NCBI GenBank assembly: GCA_009760855.2
Contig: WPIO01000055.1
Location: 858,501-922,500 of the forward strand
DNA: 64,000 nucleotides
Direction of reading: 5' to 3'
From: Cristatella mucedo
Taxonomy: Eukaryota; Bryozoa; Phylactolaemata; Cristatellidae
The translations under genes were made by a program, and so were the position numbers. This document shows positions 12,401 to 23,681 of the stretch, piece by piece. A model generated the notes under the pieces. It was not told where the DNA came from and made no database searches. It saw nothing but the letters and a program-made list of their open reading frames with translations. Each line of letters starts with the position of its first letter. Within the stretch, counting starts at the first letter, position 1.

Positions 12401-12900
12401 TAAACCATCCGTATTATGGCGGTTAATTATTATTCGAGATCATCCAATTATGCGATCGAGTTTATTGCTGATGCCGCATGAAAGGTCGGCGCCCTGAGGA
12501 AGGCTGGCAGTGAGGATTCGAGACTCGAGCCATTTGCATTGGAGCTCATGTGAGCTCTAGCTCACACAGCTGTCGGTGTACGTCATGGCCACTGTTGAGC
12601 GTCTGTAACCGTCCGCCGGTGTTAAATAGACTTGTTTGCATTATGGATGCGAACTTGATATGCTAAGGTAGGGGGCGCTCGTCATCGCTTCCGAGATTCT
12701 GCTACTGTCGGCACACGTGCGTGCATTGGTGCAGCACCTGCAAGTAACTAGCCGTGCTATAAGGTTCTGGCGTTGCAAGTATTCATGGCGCGTCCGCTGA
12801 GACTAGCACCGTTACGAGCGCTGTGTTTGCGGCCTATTTCTAACCGGACGCGGAGGCCGCACACAAAACTCGTAGCATTTGGTTTCGGAAGTGTGGGATA
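12401..12900 (+). repeat. long direct repeat, left copy (possible LTR)
   Basis: Aligns along its length with 16000-16520 in the same orientation. Shared blocks include AAGGTCGGCGCCCTGA, GAGGATTCGAGACTCGAG, CTTGTTTGCATTATGGATGC and GTCATCGCTTCCGAG. Identity looks like 75-85% by eye. The pair is about 3.6 kb apart, a plausible LTR spacing. Confidence 0.7.
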
Positions 12901-13576
12901 ATTGCTAAGCACCCTTAGCAGTCGTGTTTTTTTAGTCTTATTGCTCGTGACTTAATTGATGAAGGCCGAATTTGAATGATGCACTTCTTTATTCGGCGTG
13001 TTTTACGTTAAGAACCGAACGCGATGCTGTATCGTCGAATGATGGGCTAACTGACTACTATGCCGAACTTGGGGAATAATTCCAGAAAAATTATTCCGTG
13101 CCGAACTTTTGCGAATTTTGACGCTATGCTCAACCAAGATTCGGAGAATTGGCAAAGACTATAGCTCTGACCTTGCAAAGTTCTGACCTTGCGAAGTTCT
13201 GACTTTGCGCGACTTATGAAAATAAGCTCGAGGCATGGAAATCGCTTGGCGTTACTGGCGACTGATCCGCACAGAGCAGAATTTAGACAGACGTACTTGT
13301 GTAGAGATTACTGATATTCTTAACGAAGAGGCATTGTGACGTCTGAAGCCAGCCTTAGAAATATTTACTGAAAATGTCAAGAATAACCACCAGTCAGCTG
13401 AGAGTAATGCTGAGACTGGTACGTTGATGGAAATTGAGTATGCTAATGACGGCAGCAGGATAGAACTACTACGATTAACCTAGACTGTTTCAAGGCCAAT
13501 GCAAGATGACCAATGTGGCACAGGTGCAGGCCATAGTTGATGCTCCGTGTGTGGAAATCGGGAAGCCCGATAGATA

Positions 13577-13978
13577 TTGTGGCACGAGAAGCCAAAAATT
13601 ATTATTTTACACGAGTGCATAGAGATGGCTGCTGATAACGTGCAGGTGTCTGCTACCTTAGTCTTGACTGACGAATTGAGGTGCAAAGTAGCCGTTCTTC
13701 CTGAGCTGGTTATAGCCAATGTGGAGCCAATTACTGTTGTAACTTGCTTCGAGACGGCTACGGTTGGAACTCTTGTTGAGATTATGGAGTGTTGCTCAGA
13801 CGCTGAACAAGCTGCTTTCTCTGACTGTGACAAGTATGATGTCTGGGCTACAAGCAATGCGACTGCTGCCAAGCCGTACTACATGCCAGCCGAGGAGCTG
13901 TGTTTTGCCGATATCCAGTGCAGTGACAATGCAATGTGTCGCACGCCGTTGCAACAAGATGATGGTGAAGACTCCTAG
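13577..13978 (+). CDS. hypothetical ORF between the direct repeats
   Basis: A 133-codon frame with unbiased composition (KPKIIILHECIEMAADNVQ near the start, an acidic QQDDGEDS end). I do not recognise it. Its place between two long direct repeats suggests a remnant of an LTR-element internal region, but no reverse transcriptase, protease or integrase motif is visible nearby. The first in-frame codon shown may not be the true start. Confidence 0.25.
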   Translation: MWHEKPKIIILHECIEMAADNVQVSATLVLTDELRCKVAVLPELVIANVEPITVVTCFETATVGTLVEIMECCSDAEQAAFSDCDKYDVWATSNATAAKPYYMPAEELCFADIQCSDNAMCRTPLQQDDGEDS

Positions 13979-14394
13979 TCTGCGTCCGGAGATCTACGTT
14001 TTAATGGCCGCTACTTTTCGCATGCTTTCTGACTTAAGGAAACTCCTTCTTCTCCCGAGTGTCTTTACATTTGCGATGCCATCTTCGAGTACGTGAACGT
14101 CGACCAACGTCGAGCGGTTACGACCGTACTATGGCTGCTGAATCGGCGTCTTGTAAAAGAAAATGAGTTAGATTTCTTGTTCAGATTCGCAGTGACTTAA
14201 CTTTTCACAGCATTTTGAGAGTGTGCCAGTAGCTTCAAAGAGACGTTGGACACTGGACGTTATCTATCATATCCCACAGACTAACTAAACTATACGCAGA
14301 TCAGACTGATTTGCTGAAGCGATGACATGATAAAACGAAGTCACAATTACTCGCGCTGCGGTACAGAGAGTTATAAATTAGCTGCTCCATTCCT

Positions 14395-14745
14395 CCATTC
14401 CTCCGCCTAAAGACCGTTAGCGACAGAAGCTTTAGCTCTGCAGGTCCTAAACTGTGGAGCTAGCTTCCACTATTCTTACGCAACGACAACTACTCTCCTG
14501 CTGCCGACTACGGTTCATCCTTTCCAGCGGTCCCGAGCTTCTCTACTCACTACCTGAACTGCTCTCTGACTCTGCTATGCTTCCCACTTTCTCTGTTTTG
14601 CGTGAGATCAAGTCTGTTGGCTACCGAATGCGTACCGAAACCCGAGTAGGCTGTGACTGCGCTGTACAAACTCTCCTGCGTAACACCCACGTGGTCTTCG
14701 TGGCTTTCTTTAAGTTACAGACGGAGATACATTATATTACATTAG
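14395..14745 (+). mobile_element. L2B LINE 3' fragment
   Basis: Shares with 59.1-59.6 kb the blocks CGACAGAAGCTTTAGCTCTG, TCTGTTGGCTACCGAATGCG and AGTTACAGACGGAGATACAT, and ends in an ACATT-type tail. Confidence 0.85.
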
Positions 14746-15106
14746 ATGCTGCCTTCATGTGTGGTAGTTACGTTCTAGTATGCGATCTTTTCATGTATCT
14801 GTTAGCATTGCACTACGGCTAATGGGGCTCATCTATCTCCAGCCAAGTGAAGTGCTTACGACCTGAACGTACGAATAGCAAACAGGAAGTTGCGCTCGCT
14901 CTGGTGCGATGGCTGCTGGCGAGGAAGATGGAGCCAAGGCGTCTACAGCGAGAGCTTAGAAGCAGACGACCTGAAAATCCTCGATAGCAATTTCTGTTAG
15001 AGCCTGACAAGGCAGCGAAGCTTAACGTTGACAGCTAACATTGCTGCTTGATAGGTTTATTTTATTTTATTTTTTTTCACAGCCGATGACTGAGTTTATT
15101 CAAGTA

Positions 15107-15972
15107 CAGTGTGCCTCGGCTTACGAGCTTAGCTCGTTCCGTGCCGGAGCTCGTAACTCAAACTAATCGTATGCCAAATTAATTTTCCCCATTGAAATGA
15201 ATTGAAATGCCATTAATCCGTTCCGGACCCCCAAAATAAACACTGCTATGTTTTATCACGTTTTAAATTAAAATTGTACTTATAAATGAAAAATATTGTT
15301 TTAAAAACAATGCAATAGATCATCTTGCGATAAACGGGTTTTATAAATCCTAATGCACAAGAGTAACTTGGAGATCAGACGACTTGAAGATGCCACTAGA
15401 CTTAGAGGAGAACGGCTGAGATGAACATCCGAATCTCATTCACCGATTTTTGCCCCTTTTTCGCCGGGCTTTCCTCGCTTTCATCTGCAGCGGTTTTCGC
15501 GAAAACGACTAGTCCAACGAGGTCTGCTTCATCATCCCTTTCAGAATGTTTCTGAAACGAGTTAGGCAAGTGTGTCATTAGATAGCTCTAAATAGATAGA
15601 GTACAGTACGTACTTAGCTGCTCCTGCCGCAGTAGGATTCAACACCGGAGTCTGGCGATCTCGTGCGTCCAAGTACCACGACGGCTCGCTCGAGTCTGTC
15701 TGTCTGGGAGCGAACCAACAGGTCTGCGCTTGGCGTCACACCCGGGTCGTAGAGCAGCTCGTTGCAACGGAACGTCGTTCGCTGCCCTACCCTTGTTGGC
15801 CTGAGTACTCGCACGCGGTGTGACTTTCTCTGCGGCAACTAGCGGCGGAGAATCTGAAAGTGGCTCGTGATCCGATATTTAGCTCGCAACTCAAAGCAAA
15901 AAATCGGCCGAGAGACATCTCGTACCTTGAAACACTCGTATGTCGAGACACTCATAAGCCGAGGTACCGCTG
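15107..15972. mobile_element. mariner/pogo-type MITE with TA target duplication
   Basis: Inverted termini begin CAGTGTGCCTCGGCTTACGAG on the left and CAGCGGTACCTCGGCTTATGAG on the right (read inward), each next to a TA dinucleotide. The left end continues with the 'TAATCCGTTCCGGACCCCC' type sequence seen in Tc1/mariner-pogo superfamily elements. At 866 bp with no transposase frame, it is non-autonomous. Confidence 0.8.
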
Positions 15973-15999
15973 TACTAGGCAGTGCAACGGCGGCTCCAG

Positions 16000-16520
16000 C
16001 TAAATGAGCCGAATTATGATGGTTAACTATTATTCGATATAATTCAATTATGCAATTGTTTATTGCTGATGCCGTATGAAAGGTCGGCGCCCTGATAAAG
16101 GCTGGCAGTGAGGATTCGAGACTCGAGGCATTTGCATTTGAACTCATGTGAGCTCTAGGTTACACAGCCGTTTGTATACGTCGTGGTCGCTGTTAAACGT
16201 CTGTAATCGTTCGCCGGTGTTAAAAAGACTTGTTTGCATTATGGATGCGGACTTGCTATGCTAAGATACGAGCGCTTGTCATCGCTTCCGAGTTGCTGTT
16301 ACTGTCGGCATACCTGCGTGCTTTGGTGCGGCACCTGAAAGTAACTAGCCGGGCTACAAGGTTCAAGCGTGGTCAAAGTCACCGGGATTCTTATCACGTC
16401 GGCAGAAGCCAGCGCCGTTGCGATCGCTTTGATTGCGGGGCCGTACGTGAAAGCCACGCACCACGTTCGCAACCGTTTCGCATTAATCCCGACGGAAAGT
16501 TTTCTGACAAATACGTTTGT
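16000..16520 (+). repeat. long direct repeat, right copy (possible LTR)
   Basis: Partner of 12401-12900. Similarity fades gradually after about 16450. No clear TG...CA ends or target duplication could be fixed, so the LTR reading is tentative. Confidence 0.7.
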
Positions 16521-16539
16521 TGTTATTGAGCTAGCTGAC

Positions 16540-16630
16540 ACTAACCATTCGATCGTGCTTCTTTGGCAGCAAATGCTTAGAAAGAGATTGAATTCTCTGA
16601 AGGCGATATATCAAATGTGCTATTATTATT
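16540..16630 (+). mobile_element. L2A LINE 3' tail fragment
   Basis: CACTAACCATTCGATCGTG, the tail hairpin region AGAGATTGAATTCTCT and a short ATT end. It abuts the tail of the next, inverted L2A copy. Confidence 0.8.
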
Positions 16631-19600
16631 AATAATAATAATAATAATATTGCACTTGATAAAGCGCCCTCAGAGAACTTAATCTCTTTCTAGGCGCTTT
16701 ACATTTGCTGCAAAGTGATACGCAATAGAATAGTAAGTAAAATCATGCTTGAAAAACAAACAAAATGAATAACATGGTTAGGGGTTACATGCACTGGGTC
16801 AGCATGCAAATGTGGTTAGTGGCAGCATGAACAGTGTCAGCACGCATAAGCACATCGAGGACGAATCACAAGGACCCACTAAATGCTGTCCTAAATAGGT
16901 ATGTTTTTAAGTTTCTTTTAAATGTGGTCAGGTCAGGGGATGTTCTGATGCAGGTCGGGAGGGAGTTCCAGGCTGTGGGAGCATACGAGCTAAATGCACG
17001 GTCTCCAAAGGATTTAAGGTTTGTACGAGGTATTTCTAGACTGTTGGATTCCGAAAAGCGAGTGGTACGATGCTTTGCCTGATGGGGTAGTATCTCTGAA
17101 AGATAGGCTGGAGCCATAGAATGAAGAGACCTAAAAGTGAGCGACAAAACCTTGAAGTCAATCCGTTGCTTGACTGGTAACCAGTGCAGGTCGGCGAGAA
17201 GTGGAGTAATGTGGCAACTGCGACGCTCACGGCAGACAAGCCTAGCTGCAGAGTTTTGCACCAGCTGCAATCGCCTGATCGCACATGCTGGTAGGCCAGT
17301 AAGCAGTGAGTTGCAGAAGTCGAGACGAGATGTCACGAATGCATGGACCAACTTGGACGTGGTATCCTTATCTAAACAAGCCCTAATTTTAGCAATGTTA
17401 TGAAGCTGAAAATAGGCTGATTTGACTGTGGAGCTGATGTGGTCGTCTAACGAGAGGTCGCTTTGGAATATGACACCTAGATTTCGAGCTGATGCAACTG
17501 GAGATATGCTGGCAGAGCCAATTTTGAAAGTCAGCCTTTCCAATTTCTGAATAACACTAGGTTTGCCCATAACTAGTAAGTTAGTTTTATCATCGTTTAG
17601 TTTTAGAAAATTTGCTGCCATCCATGATCGGATGTCATCAATGCATGCAGCAAGTGAGTTGAGAGAATTTGAGGTGCTCGAAGGCTGGGAGGGATCAAAG
17701 CAAAGGTACAACTGAGTGTCATCCGCATAGAAGTGAAAGCCTAGATTGTGCTTGGCAATCACATCAGCGAGAGGGAGAGTATAGACGGTGAAAAGGACCG
17801 GACCTAGCACAGAGCCCTGAGGTACTCCATATTTTAGAGGTACTTCAGATGATCTTTGTCCATTCACATCAACACTCTGGAGTCTCCCACTGAGATAGGA
17901 CCTGAACCACTGCAGAGCAGTGCCAGTGATGCCCAGGCGAGATGAGAGGCGCTCTAGAAGTACTTTGTGATCGATGGTATCAAAAGCTGCCGAAAGATCG
18001 AGCAAAACAAGAAGAGACACTCTACCCATGTCTGCATTCCTAAGTAGGTCGTTGTATACCCGAAGCAATGCTGACTCTGTGGAGTGATTAGCTCTAAAGC
18101 CAGACTGGAACTTACTAGCAAGGTGTGAGGTTTCGATATACGAGTTCAGCTGGTCTGCCACGACCCGTTCCAGTGTCTTTGATAGGAATGGTAGAAGGGA
18201 GACTGGGCGGTAGTTGCTTAAGTTCTCTTGGTCTAGTGTAGCTTTCTTGAGAAGTGGCCTGACTACAGCTTTTTTGAAAGGTGCTGGGACCTGACCTGAG
18301 GCTAATGACATATTAATGATGTTGGTTATGCATGGCAGCAGCAGATCAATGCAACGTAGGAGCAGGACAGTGGGAATAGGGTCCAGTGGACTTGTTGTCT
18401 TCTTTCTTTGATTGAGATACGAGCTTTAGGACTATGTCACTGGTGACCTGTTTAAATGCAGACATTGAGGCGCAGCCAGGAACCGAGGAACAGCATTCTA
18501 GTGGGAAGGTTGTCGTCGCAGGGATGGATTCCCTGATTTTGTCTATCTTCTGCACAAAGAATCGAGAGAAGCGATCGGCTAGATCATCACAAGGATCATC
18601 AGGTAAGGAGCTAACCTGGGAACGGTTGAGGAGATGGTTTATTGTCGACATCAGCATTTTTGGATTGTGCATCTGTGATTCAACAATGTTTCTATAGAAG
18701 CTAGACTTAGCCTTTGCTAGGATCGATTGGTACGACCTACAGTAGTCTTCATATGCCTGTCGATGGACAGTTAGTCCGGATCTTTTGTATGCCTTTTCAA
18801 GCTTTCGTTTAGTAGACTTGGCTAGTTTAATGTCTGTGGTAAACCATAGGCCGTCTGGGCGGGGGCGCACAGTGCGCTTTGTCAAAGGTGCAAACTCGTC
18901 GAGCGTGTCAGCTAGTGTCGTGTTGTAGCAATCTACCAGTGATGACAGATCGGAGGGAGGACTGAGCAGCAAAGGTGAAGCAGATATGCTCGCACGGACA
19001 GCATCGATGTCAAGGGTCTTGAGGTTTCGCGATTCACAGGTTATTTTAGAGGAGAATGTGGGCACACACTGTAGATTGAATGAGATCTGCATGTGGTCAG
19101 ATAAGCAGGATTTGGTGATAACTGGTGATGACAAAGTGCAGTCATATGAGAAAATTTGGTCGAGTGTGTGACCCTTGATGTGGGTAGGGCCATGCACATG
19201 AGCCACAAGAGATAATGAGTCTGTCAATGTACGAAATTCGGTGCTGAAAGCGTCAGATAAGTTATCAAAGTGAACGTTGAAATCACCCATAACGAGGAAG
19301 GATCGATTTCTTGCACACAGAATCGAAATGAGATCGGAGAAATCTGAGATAAAGGAGGATTTGGTACCTGGTGGGCGATAGACTACTGCCACTATCGGTA
19401 GCTTGTTTTCGGGTGAGACCAGGACAATTGATTCAAAAGACTGCTTCGAGGGTACCGCAAATGGCTTGAAGTTGAATTTCGAGCGCACGATCATAGCAAC
19501 TCCACCTCCAGTTTTGATTGATCTAGGGGTGTGAAAGAACGTGAAACCAGATGGAGTAGCGTCTTTAATTGTCGGGCAGTTTATCGATTTCAGCCAAGTT

Positions 19601-20233
19601 TCAGTTAGGGCGAGCAGGTCGATACCATTTTCAGAAATAAGGTCGTTTATTACTAGAGGTTTATTGCACATTGAGCGAGGATTCCAAAGGCAAGCGTTAA
19701 GTCTGGCCGATTGGGTTACAACAGGCCTGATGACCACTAAGTTTGAGAGATTTACAGTGACGCATGCGGGGGAGCGTGCTAAGCGGTTCGAGACAATGCT
19801 AGGAATACCAAACGAGCAGCGTCTAAGCTGGCGGTTCCGGCCACCGCGGCGGCTACGGGGTGCTTTCCTTTTGTTAATGCATAGTTCATGAATCTTAGCA
19901 ACCACATTAATATCTAGGAATGCATTTGATATACGATGACGAAGCGATAGCAGCTGCTGACGACCATAACTAACAAGTATGTTACTAGCCGCCGGCGTAG
20001 CTAATGCAGCCGCCGGCGTGGGAGACCCAGCAGCCCGAAGCGATAAGCGTTTAGATGTCCATAGGCACGTAATTTCTTACGCGCTACGGTCAAAAAACAA
20101 TCAGAATAACTTTAAACAGGTCTTAGCTGTATCGTTTCCGTATACGATGTTCGCAAGAACTTCGGTTTTCGGAAGAATTCTGCAACGAACAAGAACGCAC
20201 GTTAGAGCGCTCTATGTCAGGAGGCGAGAATTA
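16631..20233 (-). mobile_element. nearly full-length L2A LINE (APE + reverse transcriptase)
   Basis: One long frame, read on the minus strand from about 19.98 kb to 16.87 kb, encodes an apurinic-type endonuclease (SLTETWLKS-like start, VYRPPG, GDFNVHFDNLSD, SDHMQI) followed by reverse transcriptase ([38 protein letters not shown], active-site YADDTQLYL) and the L2 C-terminal domain. The order and motifs are those of L2/CR1-clade LINEs. Relative to the copy at 23.7-27.3 kb it has a 4-bp insertion near 18.41 kb that splits the frame. The 5' end is defined by where it and the inverted copy stop matching (AATTCTCGCCTCCTGACATA). The 3' tail is (TAA/ATT)n. Confidence 0.95.
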
Positions 20234-20965
20234 ACTAATTCTTTCCAACGTGTGCTGCAAGCTACTTAGCAACAAGCTACATAGCTACTTAACTACTCAG
20301 CTTACTACTTAGCTACTTGGCTGCAATCTACAAGCTACGCAATCTTGTCGAGAATTTTCTTTAAAAAAGGAAGAAGGGGAAACCCGATCGAAGGGCGATC
20401 GGCACATTGGCATCGCCGAACTTGCGGACTCGTAGCTTGCAGTGGAAGACCGTGAGAGATCTGCCGACGCACTGCGCATGCGTCTAGCCTACGTCGGCCG
20501 TCCAGCCGAGCCGTCCGCTCGACGCGCATCAGCGATCGTCCGATCCCAAAAGCGTCACGTCAGCTTTGAACGGCTGGCGGGCGGGCGGGCGGATTCGCGC
20601 AGTCAAACGGAGGCGACGCCCGCTGCTCGTGCGCACCGGGTGCGCGAGCGCGTGCAGCCAGCGACGGGCTTCGGGCGGCTGGCGTAGGCGCCATGCTCAC
20701 AGGCAGGAGCCGGTCAGCCTCGTGCAGCCGCCGCGGCAGCAATCGGCGGCGGCTGAGCTATCAGCTCTCTCTCCTCCTCTCTTCCCCCTTAGCTACCGTT
20801 ATCGGCTCTCTCTCTTCCTCCTCATCTCCCTCTAACTACCCCTATCAGCTCTCTCCTCCTCCTCTCCTCCCCTTAACTAGCACTCTTAGCTCTCTCCTCC
20901 TCCTCCCCCCTTCCTACCACTCTCAGCTCTGTGTCTGTCTCATCTCTCTCCGTCTCTCTCTATAC
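20234..20965. other. no recognised gene; CT-rich end
   Basis: Begins with a CTACTTAGCTA-like simple repeat at about 20265-20340, then a GC-rich stretch, then CT-rich sequence leading into a CA/TA microsatellite. Open frames here are short and overlapping. Confidence 0.35.
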
Positions 20966-21128
<163 letters not shown>

Positions 21129-21447
21129 ACTCTCTCCGCTCTCTCACTCTCTAGCTTAGCTGCCTGTCCTATATCTTTCCCTTCCACCCTTCATATCTAT
21201 ATCTACCTCTCTCCCATTCCTAACTTTTTCCCTACTTCCCTCCCACTCCTACCCTCTACCCCTCTCTCTGCCTCATTCCTATAAGAAAAGGTAAGCTGAT
21301 TTAATTATCCGATGGCGCCGGCGCCGCTGTACGCCAGCGCCAAGTCGGCCGGAAAGCCGAAGGAGATCTGTCGAGATCAAGTCGAGGCGCTGGCGATCGT
21401 CGGTCCTCGAGAGTCAAAGATAGATTTCGTGCTCCCATCTCTACGGA

Positions 21448-21738
21448 TGATGATGATAATAATAATAATAATAATAATAATAATGTACTTGATAAAGCGC
21501 TCTCAGAGAACTCAATCTCTCTCTAGGCGCTCTACATTTGCTGCAAAGGGAAATACAATTGAATGGTGAGTAATATCATGCTTGATAAACAAACAACATG
21601 AATAAAATGGTTAGGGGTGACATGCACAGGGTCAGCATACAAATGCGGTTAGTGGCAGCATGCACAGTGTCAGCACGCATAAGCACATGAAGCACGAATC
21701 ACAGGGACCCACTAACTGCTGTCCTAAATAGGTGCGTG
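21448..21738 (-). mobile_element. L2A LINE 3' fragment
   Basis: An (AAT)n tail, then the minus-strand L2A 3' UTR (GATAAAGCGCTCTCAGAGAAC, GGGTCAGCATACAAATGCGG), truncated at GTCCTAAATAGGTGCGTG. Confidence 0.9.
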
Positions 21739-21849
21739 ACTGCCTCGTATCTCTTTGTGTATTTTGAAATTTACAAAGCGTTCTAAAAACAGCTCGCTGC
21801 GGACAGCGCACCTCGCATTCTCGCACATTCTCTCGAGATGCACGCCTAG

Positions 21850-22208
21850 CGACTACCCGAGGCGAGCGGATGAGAGCGGATGCCGGAAGCTGCTGCCGCC
21901 GTCCAGCTCCGGGTTTCGGTAGCGTCTCGGAGAGCGTCGTGCGCCCTCGCGACCGTTGGACTGCGTGAGTGTCCGCCCTCCGACTGCGGTCGGAGGCTGC
22001 CGGTGCTCCTCAGCGGCCGCCGCGGTCGGTCGGCAATCGAGCTCCGTGCAAGCCGCCGCCGCCGCCGCCGCGCCCCGTCGGGGGCGGCGGTGAGGTGCCG
22101 CTGTTGATTGACGTCGAGTCGAAGCTACGCTGCGTGGCAGCCGCTGTGCGACGCTGCCGGCCTGCCGTCGTCGGCGGCGCCGGGCAACAGTCGCCGCCGC
22201 AGCCTGAC
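21850..22208. other. GC/CpG-rich flank of the unknown ORF
   Basis: Very GC-rich sequence continuing from the ORF, with GCC repeats. Overlapping frames exist on both strands but none is convincing. Possibly 3' UTR or a CpG island. Confidence 0.35.
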
Positions 22209-23672
22209 CTAGCGCGAGGCGGCGTCGGAGAGCGCCTCGCCGGCGGCGAGCGATCGGAGCGCCGCGGCGGCGCTGTCCGCTCGGCGACGCTGCTCGCTCG
22301 TGGCGCTCAGTTCCGTCAGACTGACCGCGGGCAACACGATGCGCAGCGTCAGGTCGCGCTGGACGTCCCGGCGCCATTCGCTGGGCGCCTGCTCGCTGTC
22401 CGCGACTTCCGCCGCCGAGGTATCCGCCGCCGCCGCCGCTGCATCCTCCTCCGCCGCCGCCGCCGCACGCGGCTCCACATCTGGTTCCGGCGGTAGAAGC
22501 TGCGCCCTGCGCACGGCGTCCAGCGCTGCCGCGGACGTCGCCGCGACCGGGAGGCCGCCGCGCTGCTGCGCGAACGGCTGCCGCGTCTCATCGGCGCCGC
22601 CGCGCGGGCGCGCGCCGAGAACCAGCGCCGCGGGAGAGATGCGAAGGCTGCCCTCGTCTGCGCCCGCAGTCGTCGCCAGGAGGAAAGAGTCGCTCGCCGC
22701 AGCCACGGCTGTGGCTGCGGCGGTGCGGCTGCCGGCGCGGAGCGAGCGCGCCTCGAGACGCATCGAGTTGCGGCTGAGCGTCGAGTCGTAGCGAGATAGC
22801 GCCGCCGCCGCCGTCGGCGACCTGCCACCTCCGCCGCCGCCGCCGGCCATGCTCCGGTTCGTCGGGGCGTCGCCGCAGCGAGCGAGGAGCGACCTTCCGC
22901 CGCCGCCGCCGCTACTTGCGGCTGCGGCGGCTGCAGCGGGAGGCCGCTCCGACCGCGAGGCCGTGAGCCTGCGGACGGTGGGTGCCAGCTCCGCGGAGGA
23001 GGCCGCTGCAGCCGAGGCCACCGCCGCCGCCGCCGCGGCGATAAAGGCGGCCGAAGCCGCGCTCCGGCGGCCGGAGAGCGGCTCGCCGGCGTTTGTGCAG
23101 ACGAGCATGATCGGACGAAGGGCCGCCGCGAAGGCGGCACGGCTGCGGAGCAGCAGCGGAAACAGCTGGCGGTACTCGCCTTTGGTGCGGCGCAGCTGCA
23201 GCTGCTGCTGCGGCGGCGGCGACGCAGCGCCAGGCGCTCGGCGGGCGCGCGGCGCCGCGTCGGCGTCGTGCTGCCCTCGCAGCGTGCTGAGGCAGCCGAG
23301 CAGGCCCTGCTCGTCGGCGGCGTCGAGGCGGCGGCGGCCGCCTCGGCTCGCCGCCGCAGCGCCGCCGCCGCCGCCGCTGCGGTCGAGCAGCGGTCGCTTC
23401 TTCGCCGGCCTCTTTCGCAGCTTCAGCCGCGGCGGCCACGGGTGGCAGAGCTCGTCCAGCAGCAGCTGCTGCTCGTCGTCACTGCAGAGACGCAGAAACG
23501 GCCGAAATGGGAGAGCTGCGCCAAATCGGTCGCTGCGGCGGCGGCCGCCGCGTAGCTCTTGGATCGGCGTCGCCGTCGCCGACGCGACCGACGTTGTCGG
23601 CTGCCGGCGCAGCGAAAGTCCGGGCCGGGGATGCTGGGATGCCGGAGCGCAGGATGCGCAGCTGACGGGCAT
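22209..23672 (-). CDS. GC-rich 487-codon ORF of unknown function
   Basis: From an ATG at 23672 to TAG at 22209. It is rich in Ala, Arg, Ser and Gly with poly-Ala and poly-Gly runs, but several stretches look genuinely coding, with GC-rich third positions and mixed residues: FLRLCSDDEQQLLLDELCHP, RTKGEYRQLFPLLLRSRAAF, SRYDSTLSRNSMRLEARSL and DLTLRIVLPAVSLTELSAT. No domain, signal peptide or membrane segment is recognised. The ATG lies 10 bp from the 5' end of an L2A copy, so any upstream exon or promoter has been separated or disrupted. It could be one exon of a larger gene, or a GC-driven chance frame. Confidence 0.45.
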   Translation of the reverse strand: MPVSCASCAPASQHPRPGLSLRRQPTTSVASATATPIQELRGGRRRSDRFGAALPFRPFLRLCSDDEQQLLLDELCHPWPPRLKLRKRPAKKRPLLDRSGGGGGAAAASRGGRRRLDAADEQGLLGCLSTLRGQHDADAAPRARRAPGAASPPPQQQLQLRRTKGEYRQLFPLLLRSRAAFAAALRPIMLVCTNAGEPLSGRRSAASAAFIAAAAAAVASAAAASSAELAPTVRRLTASRSERPPAAAAAAASSGGGGGRSLLARCGDAPTNRSMAGGGGGGGRSPTAAAALSRYDSTLSRNSMRLEARSLRAGSRTAAATAVAAASDSFLLATTAGADEGSLRISPAALVLGARPRGGADETRQPFAQQRGGLPVAATSAAALDAVRRAQLLPPEPDVEPRAAAAAEEDAAAAAADTSAAEVADSEQAPSEWRRDVQRDLTLRIVLPAVSLTELSATSEQRRRADSAAAALRSLAAGEALSDAASR

Positions 23673-23681
23673 GCGCGCGCC

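Noticed and set aside
19979-20269. 96-codon plus frame, also seen inverted at 23.7-23.9 kb
   Set aside because: Antisense of the L2A 5' region. Its apparent conservation between the two places is only because both are copies of the same LINE.
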